Source: Mogibacterium sp.
Lineage (GTDB): Bacteria > Bacillota > Clostridia > Peptostreptococcales > Anaerovoracaceae
Assembly: GCA_017433975.1 (NCBI GenBank)
Contig: JAFRGD010000010.1
Span: 1-52,741, forward strand
Length of the DNA: 52,741 bases
Direction of reading: 5' to 3'
Below the pieces are notes generated by a model that saw nothing but the letters and a program-made list of their open reading frames with translations, searched no databases and was not told where the DNA came from. Position 1 is the first letter of the stretch. Every line of letters begins with the position of its first letter. Position numbers and translations under genes: made by a program. Below, one piece after another: positions 34,729 to 43,044 of this stretch.

Positions 34729-35988
34729 TCACTGTTTTTTTGCTTTCTTCTGCCGCCAGTAGTGCTGGTACAGTTCCTCGGTCGCGAGCGCCATCTTGGT
34801 CACGGAGAAGTCGATTCCGTGCGGGTAGATGTACCAGGTGTCCTCGAGGGTGTTGAGGTCGATGCAGTCTCCGTGGATCCCGAGGTAGTCGTACTCGATG
34901 TGGCAGGAGTAGAGGGACGGGACGTCTTTGACCATCTGGAACTCATCGCCGTCCTTGTCGACGCCGCGGACGGAGAAGCCGTTCATGTCGTGGATCAGAA
35001 CGCCGTCGCCCAGGCGGATGAAGCCGATCGCATTCGGCAGGCTGTCCACGGTCACGAGGAGCTCGCCGCTGCTGTAGGTGCCCGCTTCGACCTCTTCGCG
35101 GACGCAATCGCGCTCCCATTCGTACCAGTCCGGGATGTGGGAGAACTCGGTCGGGCCGCTTTCGGCTGAGAGTTCGTTCAGCTCCGAGAGGTTCCAGCGC
35201 TTCCCGCAGGCTCTGCAGAAGAGCTGCGCGCCGGACGAGCCCATCCGGAACTCCGCCCCGCAGGCCGGGCACTTATATAACACCTTGTGCAGGCCTTCGG
35301 CGCGCTTCGCGTACTTGACGCGGATGCCGCGATCCTTTTGCCAGGCGTAGTCGTCGTATTGGAACGCCTCTGCCAGGCGGGCGTTGAGGGTCTCCGCCGG
35401 GAGCGCCTTGAGGTCTTCCTTTGTGAAAAGCAGCCGCATCTCGGCCTCGGTCGGCGAGATCCTGCGGTTGTGCAGGTTCCAGAACGGTGAATTGATGTGG
35501 TGCCCGTGGCAGATCAGGGTCACGACCGGGACGCCGAGCAGCTTGCACAGCTTGCCGAGGGAGTCCGGAAGGACCGCGGTCGTGCCGCAGAGCGAGTAGC
35601 GCGCCTCGGGATAGATGACCGCGATATTCCCGTGCTCGATGACGGTGCGGAGGTGCTTGACCAGCCGGAGGTTGCTCGTGAACTTGCGCTTGCAGAGGCA
35701 GCCGATGTTGCGGAGCAGCTGCTCCCGCCCGATGAAGCCGTCGATCGCGACGACGTAGTTGGCCCGGTGCGGGAACATCGCGCGCGTCGCCACTTTGAAA
35801 TCCATGAACGCGTTGTGGTTACAGAGCAGCAGGTACGGCGGTTTGACGCCGTCCATGTCGTACTTGCGGAGCTTCACGCGGTGCAGGATGTTGGCCGGAT
35901 AACTCAGCCCGACGATCAATGGCATCAGGTACCACTTCGTCCGGATCGGCGGTTCGCCCATGTCGAATCGAATGAATTCTTCTTTCAT
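34729..35988 (-). CDS. PlsC-like acyltransferase with internal zinc ribbon
   Basis: 419 residues from the ATG at 35988, eight bases after GGAGG. The first half is a glycerolipid acyltransferase: NHNAFMD is the NHx4D catalytic motif and YPEARYS stands where FPEGTR is usual, both needed for acyl transfer to lysolipids. A zinc ribbon follows at about residues 240-270 (CPACGAEF and CRACGKRW). The C-terminal 150 residues are a beta-rich domain with SFSV/IEYDYLG repeats of unknown type. The acyltransferase-plus-zinc-ribbon layout is unusual. Divergent from the PAP2 gene, another lipid enzyme. Confidence 0.8.
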   Translation of the reverse strand: MKEEFIRFDMGEPPIRTKWYLMPLIVGLSYPANILHRVKLRKYDMDGVKPPYLLLCNHNAFMDFKVATRAMFPHRANYVVAIDGFIGREQLLRNIGCLCKRKFTSNLRLVKHLRTVIEHGNIAVIYPEARYSLCGTTAVLPDSLGKLCKLLGVPVVTLICHGHHINSPFWNLHNRRISPTEAEMRLLFTKEDLKALPAETLNARLAEAFQYDDYAWQKDRGIRVKYAKRAEGLHKVLYKCPACGAEFRMGSSGAQLFCRACGKRWNLSELNELSAESGPTEFSHIPDWYEWERDCVREEVEAGTYSSGELLVTVDSLPNAIGFIRLGDGVLIHDMNGFSVRGVDKDGDEFQMVKDVPSLYSCHIEYDYLGIHGDCIDLNTLEDTWYIYPHGIDFSVTKMALATEELYQHYWRQKKAKKQ

Positions 35989-36081
35989 GTTTTTTCCTCC
36001 AATGCTCCAATACCTTACTTTTACTATACGATATTTCATACCCTGTGCACAACAAGAATCGGTGAAACAAATCGGTCCGGA

Positions 36082-36110
36082 TTGCAAAGCGCGGGGAAAA
36101 GCGATATAGT
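36082..36110 (+). promoter_or_regulatory. Promoter of the PAP2-dehydratase-flavoprotein unit
   Basis: TTGCAA (36082-36087) and TATAGT (36105-36110) with a 17-base spacer, 34 bases before the PAP2 start, in the divergent gap with the acyltransferase. Confidence 0.6.
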
Positions 36111-36143
36111 ATAGTGGACAATCCGAGGAGGAGGTATCACCCG

Positions 36144-37124
36144 ATGACGGAAACTTTAGGTACGTTATTTTATCTGGACTGGGAAATGCGGTTCATGGTG
36201 TGGCTGCAGGCCCTGATCGGTAACAGCGGAATAGACTTCTGGATCATTTCCAATCTGTCCGCGTTCGGCGAAGAACTACTGCTCGTGGCCATCATGGGTT
36301 TCCTGTATTGGGGGCTGAACAAGGACTTCGGCAAGTACGTGGGCTTGAATGTGCTGATGATGAACTCCTGGAACCCGATGATCAAGAACGTGGTCAGGCG
36401 CCTCCGGCCGTATTTCGTGCCAGGCTACGATATCAAACTGTTCCGCCTCATCGATTCCGGCGCGGACCCGATGGACATCGCCGCCCAGGGCTATTCTTTC
36501 CCGAGCGGGCACTCCGGCAACGCCGTGGTCGTCTATGGCTCCCTGGCGGTGTATGAGAAGAAGCGGAAGATCCTTTGGGTTCTGGCCTTTGTACTGCCGC
36601 TGCTCGTCGGCTTTTCCCGGGTGGCGGTCGGCGCCCATTATCCGACGGACGTCATCTGCGGCTGGCTGCTCGGCATACTGATCATTCTGCTGATTCCGTG
36701 GCTGCACCGCAAGATCCGGAACCGCTGGGTGTTCTACGCGATTCTCATCCTCTCGTGCCTGCCGGGGCTCTTCTACTGTACGAGTAATGACTATTTCAGC
36801 TCCTTCGGCATGCTTATAGGCTTTGTCCTCGCCGAGCCGTTCGAGGAACGATTCGTAAAGTTCGAAAACACATCCAATCTCTTCCGTTGCTGCCTGCGGA
36901 CGCTGGGCGGCGGGGCGCTGTTCTTCGGGCTGAACGAGATCATGAAGATGCCGTTCTCGGACGAGGTGCTCTCCGCGGGCGACTTCACCGCGCATCTGAT
37001 CCGCACAGGGCGCTATGCCGTGGTGATCTTCCTGATCATCGGCGTGTACCCGATGATCTTCAAGGCGGTGGACCGGTTCATGGGCTGGCGGAGCGAGAGA
37101 GCGATAAAGAGGGCAAGAAAATAA
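36144..37124 (+). CDS. PAP2-family membrane phosphatase
   Basis: 326 residues, start ATG 36144 with GGAGG nine bases before. The three catalytic motifs of the PAP2/bacitracin-resistance superfamily are all intact: KNVVRRLRP, SFPSGHSGNA and SRVAVGAHYPTD. It has about eight or more membrane segments, with an extra C-terminal block of around 120 residues beyond the usual PAP2 core (DYFSSFGMLIGFVLAE, HLIRTGRYAVVIFLII). Substrates of such enzymes are lipid phosphates such as phosphatidate or undecaprenyl pyrophosphate. As first gene of the unit it points to a lipid-related pathway. Confidence 0.88.
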   Translation: MTETLGTLFYLDWEMRFMVWLQALIGNSGIDFWIISNLSAFGEELLLVAIMGFLYWGLNKDFGKYVGLNVLMMNSWNPMIKNVVRRLRPYFVPGYDIKLFRLIDSGADPMDIAAQGYSFPSGHSGNAVVVYGSLAVYEKKRKILWVLAFVLPLLVGFSRVAVGAHYPTDVICGWLLGILIILLIPWLHRKIRNRWVFYAILILSCLPGLFYCTSNDYFSSFGMLIGFVLAEPFEERFVKFENTSNLFRCCLRTLGGGALFFGLNEIMKMPFSDEVLSAGDFTAHLIRTGRYAVVIFLIIGVYPMIFKAVDRFMGWRSERAIKRARK

Positions 37125-37160
37125 GATATATCAACATAACGGGACAGCAAATGAAAGAGA

Positions 37161-38387
37161 ATGAAAGATCTGAAACATATCCATCTGTATGAAGCATTGC
37201 TCGAGCAGACCGCCAACGACCTCGTCCGCGCGGAAAAGGACGCGGGCGGCATAGCGGTCGGGTATACGTGCTACTACATTCCGGAGGTGCTGCTGAACTG
37301 CGGCAAGGCCTTCAGCGTACGGCTCCGGGCGCCAAAGACCGGCTCGCTGGACATCAGCCAATATTACATGTCTAGTTTCATCTGCGGCTACACGCGGGCG
37401 CTGTTTGAGCGCGCCTTCGAGGGCGGGATGAACTTTTTGGATTTTTACGCGAGTTCAGATACCTGCCAGCAGATGGTCCGCGTGGTGGAGAACATCCGCG
37501 ACCTCGGGCTCATCGACAACCCGCGCTTCGGGTGGGGGATCATCGACGCGCCGCTCAAGATCAGCCCGCATGGGAACAAACTATATATCGAACAGGTTCG
37601 GGAGCACCTGCTTCGGCCGCTCGCCGAGAACTACGGGGTGGACGTCTCAGACGAGGCCATTCGCGCGGCGGTGCGGGAGCACAACGAGCTGTGCGCGATC
37701 TTTGAAGAAATCTCCGAGCTCCGCAAGGCGGACAATCCGCGCATCACGCCGCGGGAGTTTCACATATTATCGCTGGTGAGCTACGCCAGCCCGACGGCGC
37801 GCATCCTGCCGTACCTCCGCGAGACGCTGGAGGACCTCCGGGCGCGGGAAGCCGACCCGGTCTCCCACTGGCGCGCCCGCGTCGTGGTGGTCGGGAGCGA
37901 ACTCGACGACTATGACTTTTCCGAGATTCTCGAGAACTGCCGCTGCTACATCGCCGCGGACCGGTACTGCTTCGGCGCATACCCGGGCCGGCAGCAGATT
38001 CCGCTCCGGAACGACGAGCCGGCGCTCGACCAGGTCTGCCGCTGGTACCTCGAGACGAACCAGTGCCCGCGCTTCATGTCGCAGGACAAGATCAAAGGGC
38101 GCCGCGAGCTGATCCGCGACCTGGCGAGGGAGTACCGCGCCGACGGCGTGGTCATCGAGCAGGCCAAATTCTGCGACTTCTGGGGGTATGAACGCACGCT
38201 GAACACCCAGGTGCTGCAGGAGGAGTACGGTCTGCCGACGCAGGGCATCGACCGCGAATACGTGGTGCGGGGCTCCGGGCAGCTCGCCACGCGCATCCAG
38301 GCCTTTGTGGAGAGCATCGAGTTCAAAAAGATGCAAAAGGACCATCCGGATCATGATTCGACAGCAGAGGAGGGGACCGGACGATGA
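37161..38387 (+). CDS. 2-hydroxyacyl-CoA dehydratase-like subunit (HgdB/BcrB family)
   Basis: 408 residues of the HgdA/HgdB/BcrB family, whose subunits hold a [4Fe-4S] cluster through three Cys. Candidate ligands sit in the family positions: Cys37 (VGYTCYYIPE), Cys102 (SSDTCQQM) and Cys338 (EQAKFCDFWG); Cys75 (SFICGYTR) is a further conserved-type Cys. The family does radical dehydration of 2-hydroxyacyl-CoA or reduces benzoyl-CoA, and homologous modules act in anaerobic plasmalogen synthesis. It overlaps the next subunit by four bases (ATGA). Substrate is unknown; the lipid-enzyme neighbours argue against simple amino-acid fermentation. No ATPase activator is encoded here. Confidence 0.85.
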   Translation: MKDLKHIHLYEALLEQTANDLVRAEKDAGGIAVGYTCYYIPEVLLNCGKAFSVRLRAPKTGSLDISQYYMSSFICGYTRALFERAFEGGMNFLDFYASSDTCQQMVRVVENIRDLGLIDNPRFGWGIIDAPLKISPHGNKLYIEQVREHLLRPLAENYGVDVSDEAIRAAVREHNELCAIFEEISELRKADNPRITPREFHILSLVSYASPTARILPYLRETLEDLRAREADPVSHWRARVVVVGSELDDYDFSEILENCRCYIAADRYCFGAYPGRQQIPLRNDEPALDQVCRWYLETNQCPRFMSQDKIKGRRELIRDLAREYRADGVVIEQAKFCDFWGYERTLNTQVLQEEYGLPTQGIDREYVVRGSGQLATRIQAFVESIEFKKMQKDHPDHDSTAEEGTGR

Positions 38388-39922
38388 AAAAAGGCGCAGC
38401 TGACAATCTGATCAAAGGAACCGCGATCGAGCGCCACCGGGAGTGGCGCGGTCTGCGGGATACAACATATGATTATCTGCAGTGGTGCCGGCTCTGGGGC
38501 ATCCTGATCAAGTGGGCGGCCAGCCACCCGGTTCAGAACGTCAAGGCGGTCTTCCGGTATCGGTGGATGTTTTCCTATCTCACCGTTCCGTCATTTTTTG
38601 ACCGGATCTGCTCCGGGCAGCGCGGCGCGGGACTCCGCGGGGCGAGAAACAACCTGAATTACCTCGCGAGCGACGTAACCGGGACGCTGACGACGATCTT
38701 TTCCGCGGACATGCACCTGCACCCGGGCAGCAAACGCGCCGAGGAGCTCAACAAGAGGATCATCTGCCTGGACGAGTTGCTTCCGGCGCTGCTCGGCAAG
38801 GGCTTCCCGGACTGCAAGACCATTCTGTTCCAGGAATACCCGATGTACCTCCCGTCGCTCATCAACCAGCACAGCCCGGTGCACTACATCGAGCAGTCCG
38901 AGATCTACGGGCTGCCGGCGGACGTGTGCCCGCTGCCGTCGTTTGAGGCGGGCCTCGCCATCGAGGACGACTTCCCAAAGATCGGTTGTTGTATGCTGAC
39001 GTCCAACATGCCGTGCGACGGCAGCATCATGACGTCCATGATTCAGGACCGCCGCATCGGACTGCCGTCCCAGGTGCTGAACGTGCCGCTCCGCTGGAAA
39101 GAGGACGAGGTGCAGGACTACGCGGTGCAGGAAATTCTCTCCGCAATCGGGTTCCTCGAGGAGCAGACCGGGCTGAAATACGACTGGGACGCGCTGAAAC
39201 AAGCCTGCGAGGTCTGGAACGAACAGAACAAGGCGAAGTTCGAAAAGTGGGAGATGAACCGCACGGAGATCCCGCCGCATACCGGATCCACCGTGTGGCT
39301 GTACCGGATCTTCGAGCACCAGGCCGTCTGCGGCGATCCGAAGGCGCTCGCCAACGACCGCAAGGTCAACCGGATCCTGGCCCGGCAGGTGGCCGCGGGC
39401 AAGTGCCCAAAGACGATCCGTCACCGCGCGATCATCTGGAACACGCCGGCCAACAATTACGCGAACTTCAACAACTGGCTGCTGGACTGCTGGGGCATCG
39501 AGTCGGTCTGCGAGATGATCGACCTGCACGGGGCGGAGCTCATCGACACGAGCACGCGCGAGAGCATGCTGCGCGGCCTCGCCAACATGTATCAGACGTC
39601 GACCATGCGCGCCCACACCAAGGGCGGCAGCGAAGTGATGATCGACGCCCTCTGGGAGAAATACGAGGAGTACGACGCGGACATGATCCTGATGTTCGAC
39701 CAGATCTCCTGCAAAGGCGTCGGCGCGATCAACGGCCTCTTCGAGGAAGGCGCGCAGCGGCGCGGCATCCCGATGTGCCGTGTGCGGCAGGACCTCATGG
39801 ACCCGACGTCCATCTCCCGCCGCGAGATGCGCGGTGACGTCAACGTGTTCATGCAGGCGGTGATGAACGAGACGCCGCTGGACCTTTCGCTGGTGGACTT
39901 CGACGACGATGAGAGCTGGTAG
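38384..39922 (+). CDS. 2-hydroxyacyl-CoA dehydratase-like second subunit
   Basis: 512 residues, longer than the ~400-480 usual for HgdA-type subunits. It has a long N-terminal extension (about 100 residues with W- and R-rich segments) before the core. The core shows GCCMLTSNMPCDG (Cys202, Cys203, Cys211), WNTPANNYANFNNWL and MFDQISCKGVG (Cys443), the last aligning with the C-terminal cluster ligand of partner subunits. The usual GYxC motif near the N-terminus is not evident, so its cluster binding differs from its partner's. It forms the heterodimer mate of the preceding protein, to which it is translationally coupled. Confidence 0.82.
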   Translation: MKKGAADNLIKGTAIERHREWRGLRDTTYDYLQWCRLWGILIKWAASHPVQNVKAVFRYRWMFSYLTVPSFFDRICSGQRGAGLRGARNNLNYLASDVTGTLTTIFSADMHLHPGSKRAEELNKRIICLDELLPALLGKGFPDCKTILFQEYPMYLPSLINQHSPVHYIEQSEIYGLPADVCPLPSFEAGLAIEDDFPKIGCCMLTSNMPCDGSIMTSMIQDRRIGLPSQVLNVPLRWKEDEVQDYAVQEILSAIGFLEEQTGLKYDWDALKQACEVWNEQNKAKFEKWEMNRTEIPPHTGSTVWLYRIFEHQAVCGDPKALANDRKVNRILARQVAAGKCPKTIRHRAIIWNTPANNYANFNNWLLDCWGIESVCEMIDLHGAELIDTSTRESMLRGLANMYQTSTMRAHTKGGSEVMIDALWEKYEEYDADMILMFDQISCKGVGAINGLFEEGAQRRGIPMCRVRQDLMDPTSISRREMRGDVNVFMQAVMNETPLDLSLVDFDDDESW

Positions 39923-39955
39923 TGCTTGATGACAGGACGCGTGAGGAGTAGAACG

Positions 39956-40123
39956 ATGAAAGCGATGAGAAAAGTGATCATGGCCATTCTGAAGGTGCTG
40001 ACGGCAGTTTTCGTGCTGACGGCCCCGATCTATTGGTTTAATCTGGATACCAAGATCGTCAAGGCGATCGAAAAGCCGATGATGAAGCATTACGACGAGA
40101 TGAAGCGCGACAACCGGCTTTAA
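39956..40123 (+). CDS. Small single-span membrane protein, unknown
   Basis: 55 residues from ATG 39956, seven bases after GAGGAG. It has a basic N-terminus (MKAMRK), one membrane segment (about residues 8-26, IMAILKVLTAVFVLTAPIYW) and a charged C-terminal tail (KHYDEMKRDNRL). It lies 33 bases after the dehydratase-like gene and before the CrtI-like gene, so it is part of the unit. A role as membrane anchor for the soluble redox proteins is a reasonable guess only; no family was recognised. Confidence 0.7.
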   Translation: MKAMRKVIMAILKVLTAVFVLTAPIYWFNLDTKIVKAIEKPMMKHYDEMKRDNRL

Positions 40124-40142
40124 ACTGTCATTCATGGTCTTC

Positions 40143-40171
40143 GCCTCCGGGCGGAGGCCTTTGTATCTTTT
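40143..40171 (+). terminator. Attenuator-like hairpin inside the redox unit
   Basis: GCCTCC (40143-40148) pairs with GGAGGC (40153-40158), followed by a broken T-rich stretch (CTTTGTATCTTTT). It sits between the 55-residue protein and the CrtI-like gene and would be at best a partial terminator. Confidence 0.4.
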
Positions 40172-40188
40172 GGAAAGGAGTTAAATCT

Positions 40189-41748
40189 ATGGGCAACAAA
40201 AAATTTGACTGCGTCGTCATCGGCGCGGGCCTCGCGGGGATGTCGGCGGCGATCACGGTCGCGAAGGCCGGCAAGAGCGTTCTGCTGCTGGACCAGCACA
40301 ACCTCCCGGGCGGCTGCGCGTCCTCGTTCGTCCGGGGACGGATCGAATTCGACGCGTCGCTGCACGAGTTCTGCGGGCTCGGCAAGCCGGGCGACTGGGC
40401 GCTGCCGGGCCGGATCATGATGGAAGACCATCAGCTCGACATCGACTGGCTGTGGATTCCGGAGATGTACCGGTGCATCGGTACGACGCGGAGCGGTAAG
40501 CACTTCGACGTGACGCTCCCGACCGGCGTGGACAACGTCATTGAGAAAATGGAGGAGATCGTCCCGGGAAGCCGCGAGCCGATGAAGGTCTTCATGGCGC
40601 TCGCCAAGGAATGCGTCGACGCGAACGATTACTTCTCCAATAACATGTCTACGGTCAAAAAAGACGGCTTCCTCAAGACCGACAGCATGTATTACATGAA
40701 GAACTTCCCGAACTTCCTCAAGGTCGCGGAGCGGCCGTTCAACGAGGTTATGCGGAACATCGGGATGCCGGAGGACGCGATCGACATCCTCGACGTATAC
40801 TGGACGTACATCGGCGCGGATTATTCCAAGATGAGCTTCGTACACCAGGCGTGGATGTTCTACATGTACGCGAAGTGCGAGCCGACGATCACCCGGGACA
40901 ACGCGCACGGGCTGACCATGGCGTGCATCGACCGCTTCCGCAAGCTCGGCGGCGAGCTATGGCTCAACACCAAGGCGCTCAAGGTCTGTGGCGACAAGGA
41001 CGGAAACGTCATCGGCGTTCTGACGGACGTCGGCATGGTCGAAACGAACTACGTCATCGCGAACGTCAACCCGGAGATCGCATACAACCGGCTGCTCGAC
41101 GAGAACATCAAGGTTCCGGAGCGGGAGTACAAGCGCGTCAACGCGGAGAAACACGGCATCCGGTTCTTCAACGCGTACGTCGCGTGCAACAAGAGCATCG
41201 AGGAGCTCGGCATCAAGGACTACACGATCTTCATGCCGGGATCGTTCGACAACGCGAAGAATATCGAGGACTCCAAATCATACGAGAACAACACGCATAG
41301 CGTCGTCGTCATCTACAACGTCGTGAACCCGGATGCTTCGCCAAAGGGGACGACGGTCATGACCTTTACGATCTGCTACACCGAGGACGTCTGGGGCGAC
41401 TTCACCCAGCGGGAGTACGTGCATAAGAAGCAGGAGCTCTTCCAGAAGGTCATGGACAACTTCGAGAAGGACACGGGCATCATCATCCACGACTGCATCG
41501 AGGAGATCGAGCTCGCGACGCCGTGGACGTTTGCGCACTTCCTCAACACGCCGGAGGGCACGTCTTACGGTTACATGGTCGACAACTGGGATACGATGCT
41601 GTCGCGGCTCATGGCCATCCGCAAGGACCAGCCGATCAAGGGCTTCAAGACCTGCGGCGCAGCCGGCGCGCGGGCCGACGGGTACAACATGACCTACACC
41701 AACGGCAACGATATCGCCAAGATCATTCTGGAAGAAATGGAGGGATGA
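40189..41748 (+). CDS. CrtI/phytoene-desaturase-like FAD oxidoreductase
   Basis: 519 residues. The N-terminal dinucleotide motif is VVIGAGLAGMSAAITVAKAG (FAD), followed by the Glu/Asp-binding region LLLDQHNLPGGCASSF, the pattern of the CrtI/carotenoid-saturase type. The C-terminal FAD motif is FKTCGAAGARADGYN. Members desaturate, saturate or isomerise polyprenoid or other lipid-like chains. There is no phytoene synthase nearby, so carotenoid work is unlikely. Its companions here are two dehydratase-like Fe-S proteins and an FNR-like reductase, starting five bases after its stop, which suggests it is a member of an electron-transfer chain. Confidence 0.85.
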   Translation: MGNKKFDCVVIGAGLAGMSAAITVAKAGKSVLLLDQHNLPGGCASSFVRGRIEFDASLHEFCGLGKPGDWALPGRIMMEDHQLDIDWLWIPEMYRCIGTTRSGKHFDVTLPTGVDNVIEKMEEIVPGSREPMKVFMALAKECVDANDYFSNNMSTVKKDGFLKTDSMYYMKNFPNFLKVAERPFNEVMRNIGMPEDAIDILDVYWTYIGADYSKMSFVHQAWMFYMYAKCEPTITRDNAHGLTMACIDRFRKLGGELWLNTKALKVCGDKDGNVIGVLTDVGMVETNYVIANVNPEIAYNRLLDENIKVPEREYKRVNAEKHGIRFFNAYVACNKSIEELGIKDYTIFMPGSFDNAKNIEDSKSYENNTHSVVVIYNVVNPDASPKGTTVMTFTICYTEDVWGDFTQREYVHKKQELFQKVMDNFEKDTGIIIHDCIEEIELATPWTFAHFLNTPEGTSYGYMVDNWDTMLSRLMAIRKDQPIKGFKTCGAAGARADGYNMTYTNGNDIAKIILEEMEG

Positions 41749-41752
41749 TGAC

Positions 41753-42952
41753 ATGTCAAAAGTAAAACTCAAAAAATACGGTTTGAAAGATATCATTTAT
41801 TTCACCAACAAACCGAAGGAGCGCGAAAAGCGCATCCAGCAGACTTCTTCCGTCAAGACCACGGCGACGTTCAAGGTGAATGAGAAGGCCGCGGAGCGCC
41901 ACCCGGACGAGCAGCGGTTCGTCATCGACCGCGTCGTCGACCACGGCAAGGGCGTCAAGACCTATACGCTGAAGAAAAAAGACGGGACCAACCCGGCGTT
42001 CTTCCGCGCAGGGCAGTACGTCGTCATCCGCCAGGAGATCGACGGCAAGCTCATCGCGCGGCCGGTGTCCATCAGCTCCGGCCCGGCGGACACGCTCGAC
42101 GGTTGGATGGACGTCACCGTCAAGGAGGTCGCGAACGGCTTCCTGTCCAAATACATCATCGAGAACTGGAAAGAAGGGGACGAGGTCCGGACGTCCGGGC
42201 CGCAGGGGCTCTTCTACTACGAAGGCTTCCGCGATGAGAAACACGTCGTCGCGTGCTCGGGCGGCAGCGGGATTACGCCGATCCTCTCGATGGCAAAGGC
42301 GATCGCGAGCGGCGACGAGGACTTCCGGCTGACCGTGCTCTACGGGTCGCGGACCAGGGACGACATCCTGTTCGCGGAGGACTTCGCCGCGGTCATGGAG
42401 GCGACGGACAAGGTCCAGCTCATCAACGTACTATCCGAGGAAGAAGCCGACGGGTGCGAAAAGGGCTTCATCACGGCCGACCTGATCCGCAAATACGCGG
42501 GCGAGGGTCCGTTCTCCCTGTTCGCGTCGGGTCCACAAGCGATGTACAACTTCCTCGACGCGGAGGCGGACAAACTGGCGCTGGACTTCAAGCACTACCG
42601 CAAAGAGATCTTCGGCTCGATCAAGGAGCCGTGGACCCTGCCGGGGTACCCGGCTGAAGCCAAGGACAAGGTATTCACGCTCACCGTCAAGATGTGCGGC
42701 GACGAGTACGTCATCCCGTGCAACGCGAACGAAAACATGCTGGTCGCGCTCGAACGCGCGGGCATCGCCGGGCCGAACCGCTGCCGGGGCGGCGTGTGCG
42801 GCTGGTGCCGGAGCCTCCTGATCGAAGGGAATGTGTTCATTCCGGAGCTCACGGACGGCCGCCGCGGTGCGGACAAGAAATACGGATACATCCATCCGTG
42901 CGCGACGTTCGCGCTTTCCGACGCGGTCATCGAGGTTCCGAACCGGAAATAG
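41753..42952 (+). CDS. Ferredoxin-NAD(P)+ reductase-like FAD/2Fe-2S protein
   Basis: 399 residues with an odd N-terminal extension of about 45 residues (YGLKDIIYFTNKPKEREKRI). Then comes an FNR-type FAD domain (ARPVSISSGP, the RxYS-like motif) and NAD domain (SGGSGITPILSMAKAI; YGSRTRDDILF), and a C-terminal plant-type [2Fe-2S] ferredoxin domain with C-RGGV-C-GW-C and a distal Cys in YIHPCATF. So it carries FAD, a nucleotide and a 2Fe-2S cluster, the layout of phenol/benzoate-oxygenase reductases but in an anaerobe. It would pass electrons from NAD(P)H toward the Fe-S or flavoprotein partners of the unit. It starts five bases after the CrtI-like stop. Confidence 0.87.
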   Translation: MSKVKLKKYGLKDIIYFTNKPKEREKRIQQTSSVKTTATFKVNEKAAERHPDEQRFVIDRVVDHGKGVKTYTLKKKDGTNPAFFRAGQYVVIRQEIDGKLIARPVSISSGPADTLDGWMDVTVKEVANGFLSKYIIENWKEGDEVRTSGPQGLFYYEGFRDEKHVVACSGGSGITPILSMAKAIASGDEDFRLTVLYGSRTRDDILFAEDFAAVMEATDKVQLINVLSEEEADGCEKGFITADLIRKYAGEGPFSLFASGPQAMYNFLDAEADKLALDFKHYRKEIFGSIKEPWTLPGYPAEAKDKVFTLTVKMCGDEYVIPCNANENMLVALERAGIAGPNRCRGGVCGWCRSLLIEGNVFIPELTDGRRGADKKYGYIHPCATFALSDAVIEVPNRK

Positions 42953-42976
42953 TACGACAAATGCGATAAATGAAGA

Positions 42977-43019
42977 GGTCCCCGCGGTTCTCCGCGGGGA
43001 CCCCTTTATTCTTTTTTAT
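42977..43019 (+). terminator. Strong terminator of the redox unit
   Basis: GGTCCCCGCGG (42977-42987) pairs exactly with CCGCGGGGACC (42992-43002) around TTCT, then CCTTTATTCTTTTTTA. It lies 24 bases after the reductase stop. Confidence 0.85.
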
Positions 43020-43044
43020 AGCCGACCGTGCCGGCGAGGAATCA

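Noticed and set aside
38591..40135. A 514-codon minus-strand frame over the dehydratase subunit and small membrane protein
   Set aside because: It is a codon-bias shadow; composition is Arg/His/Val-heavy and no start site is present.
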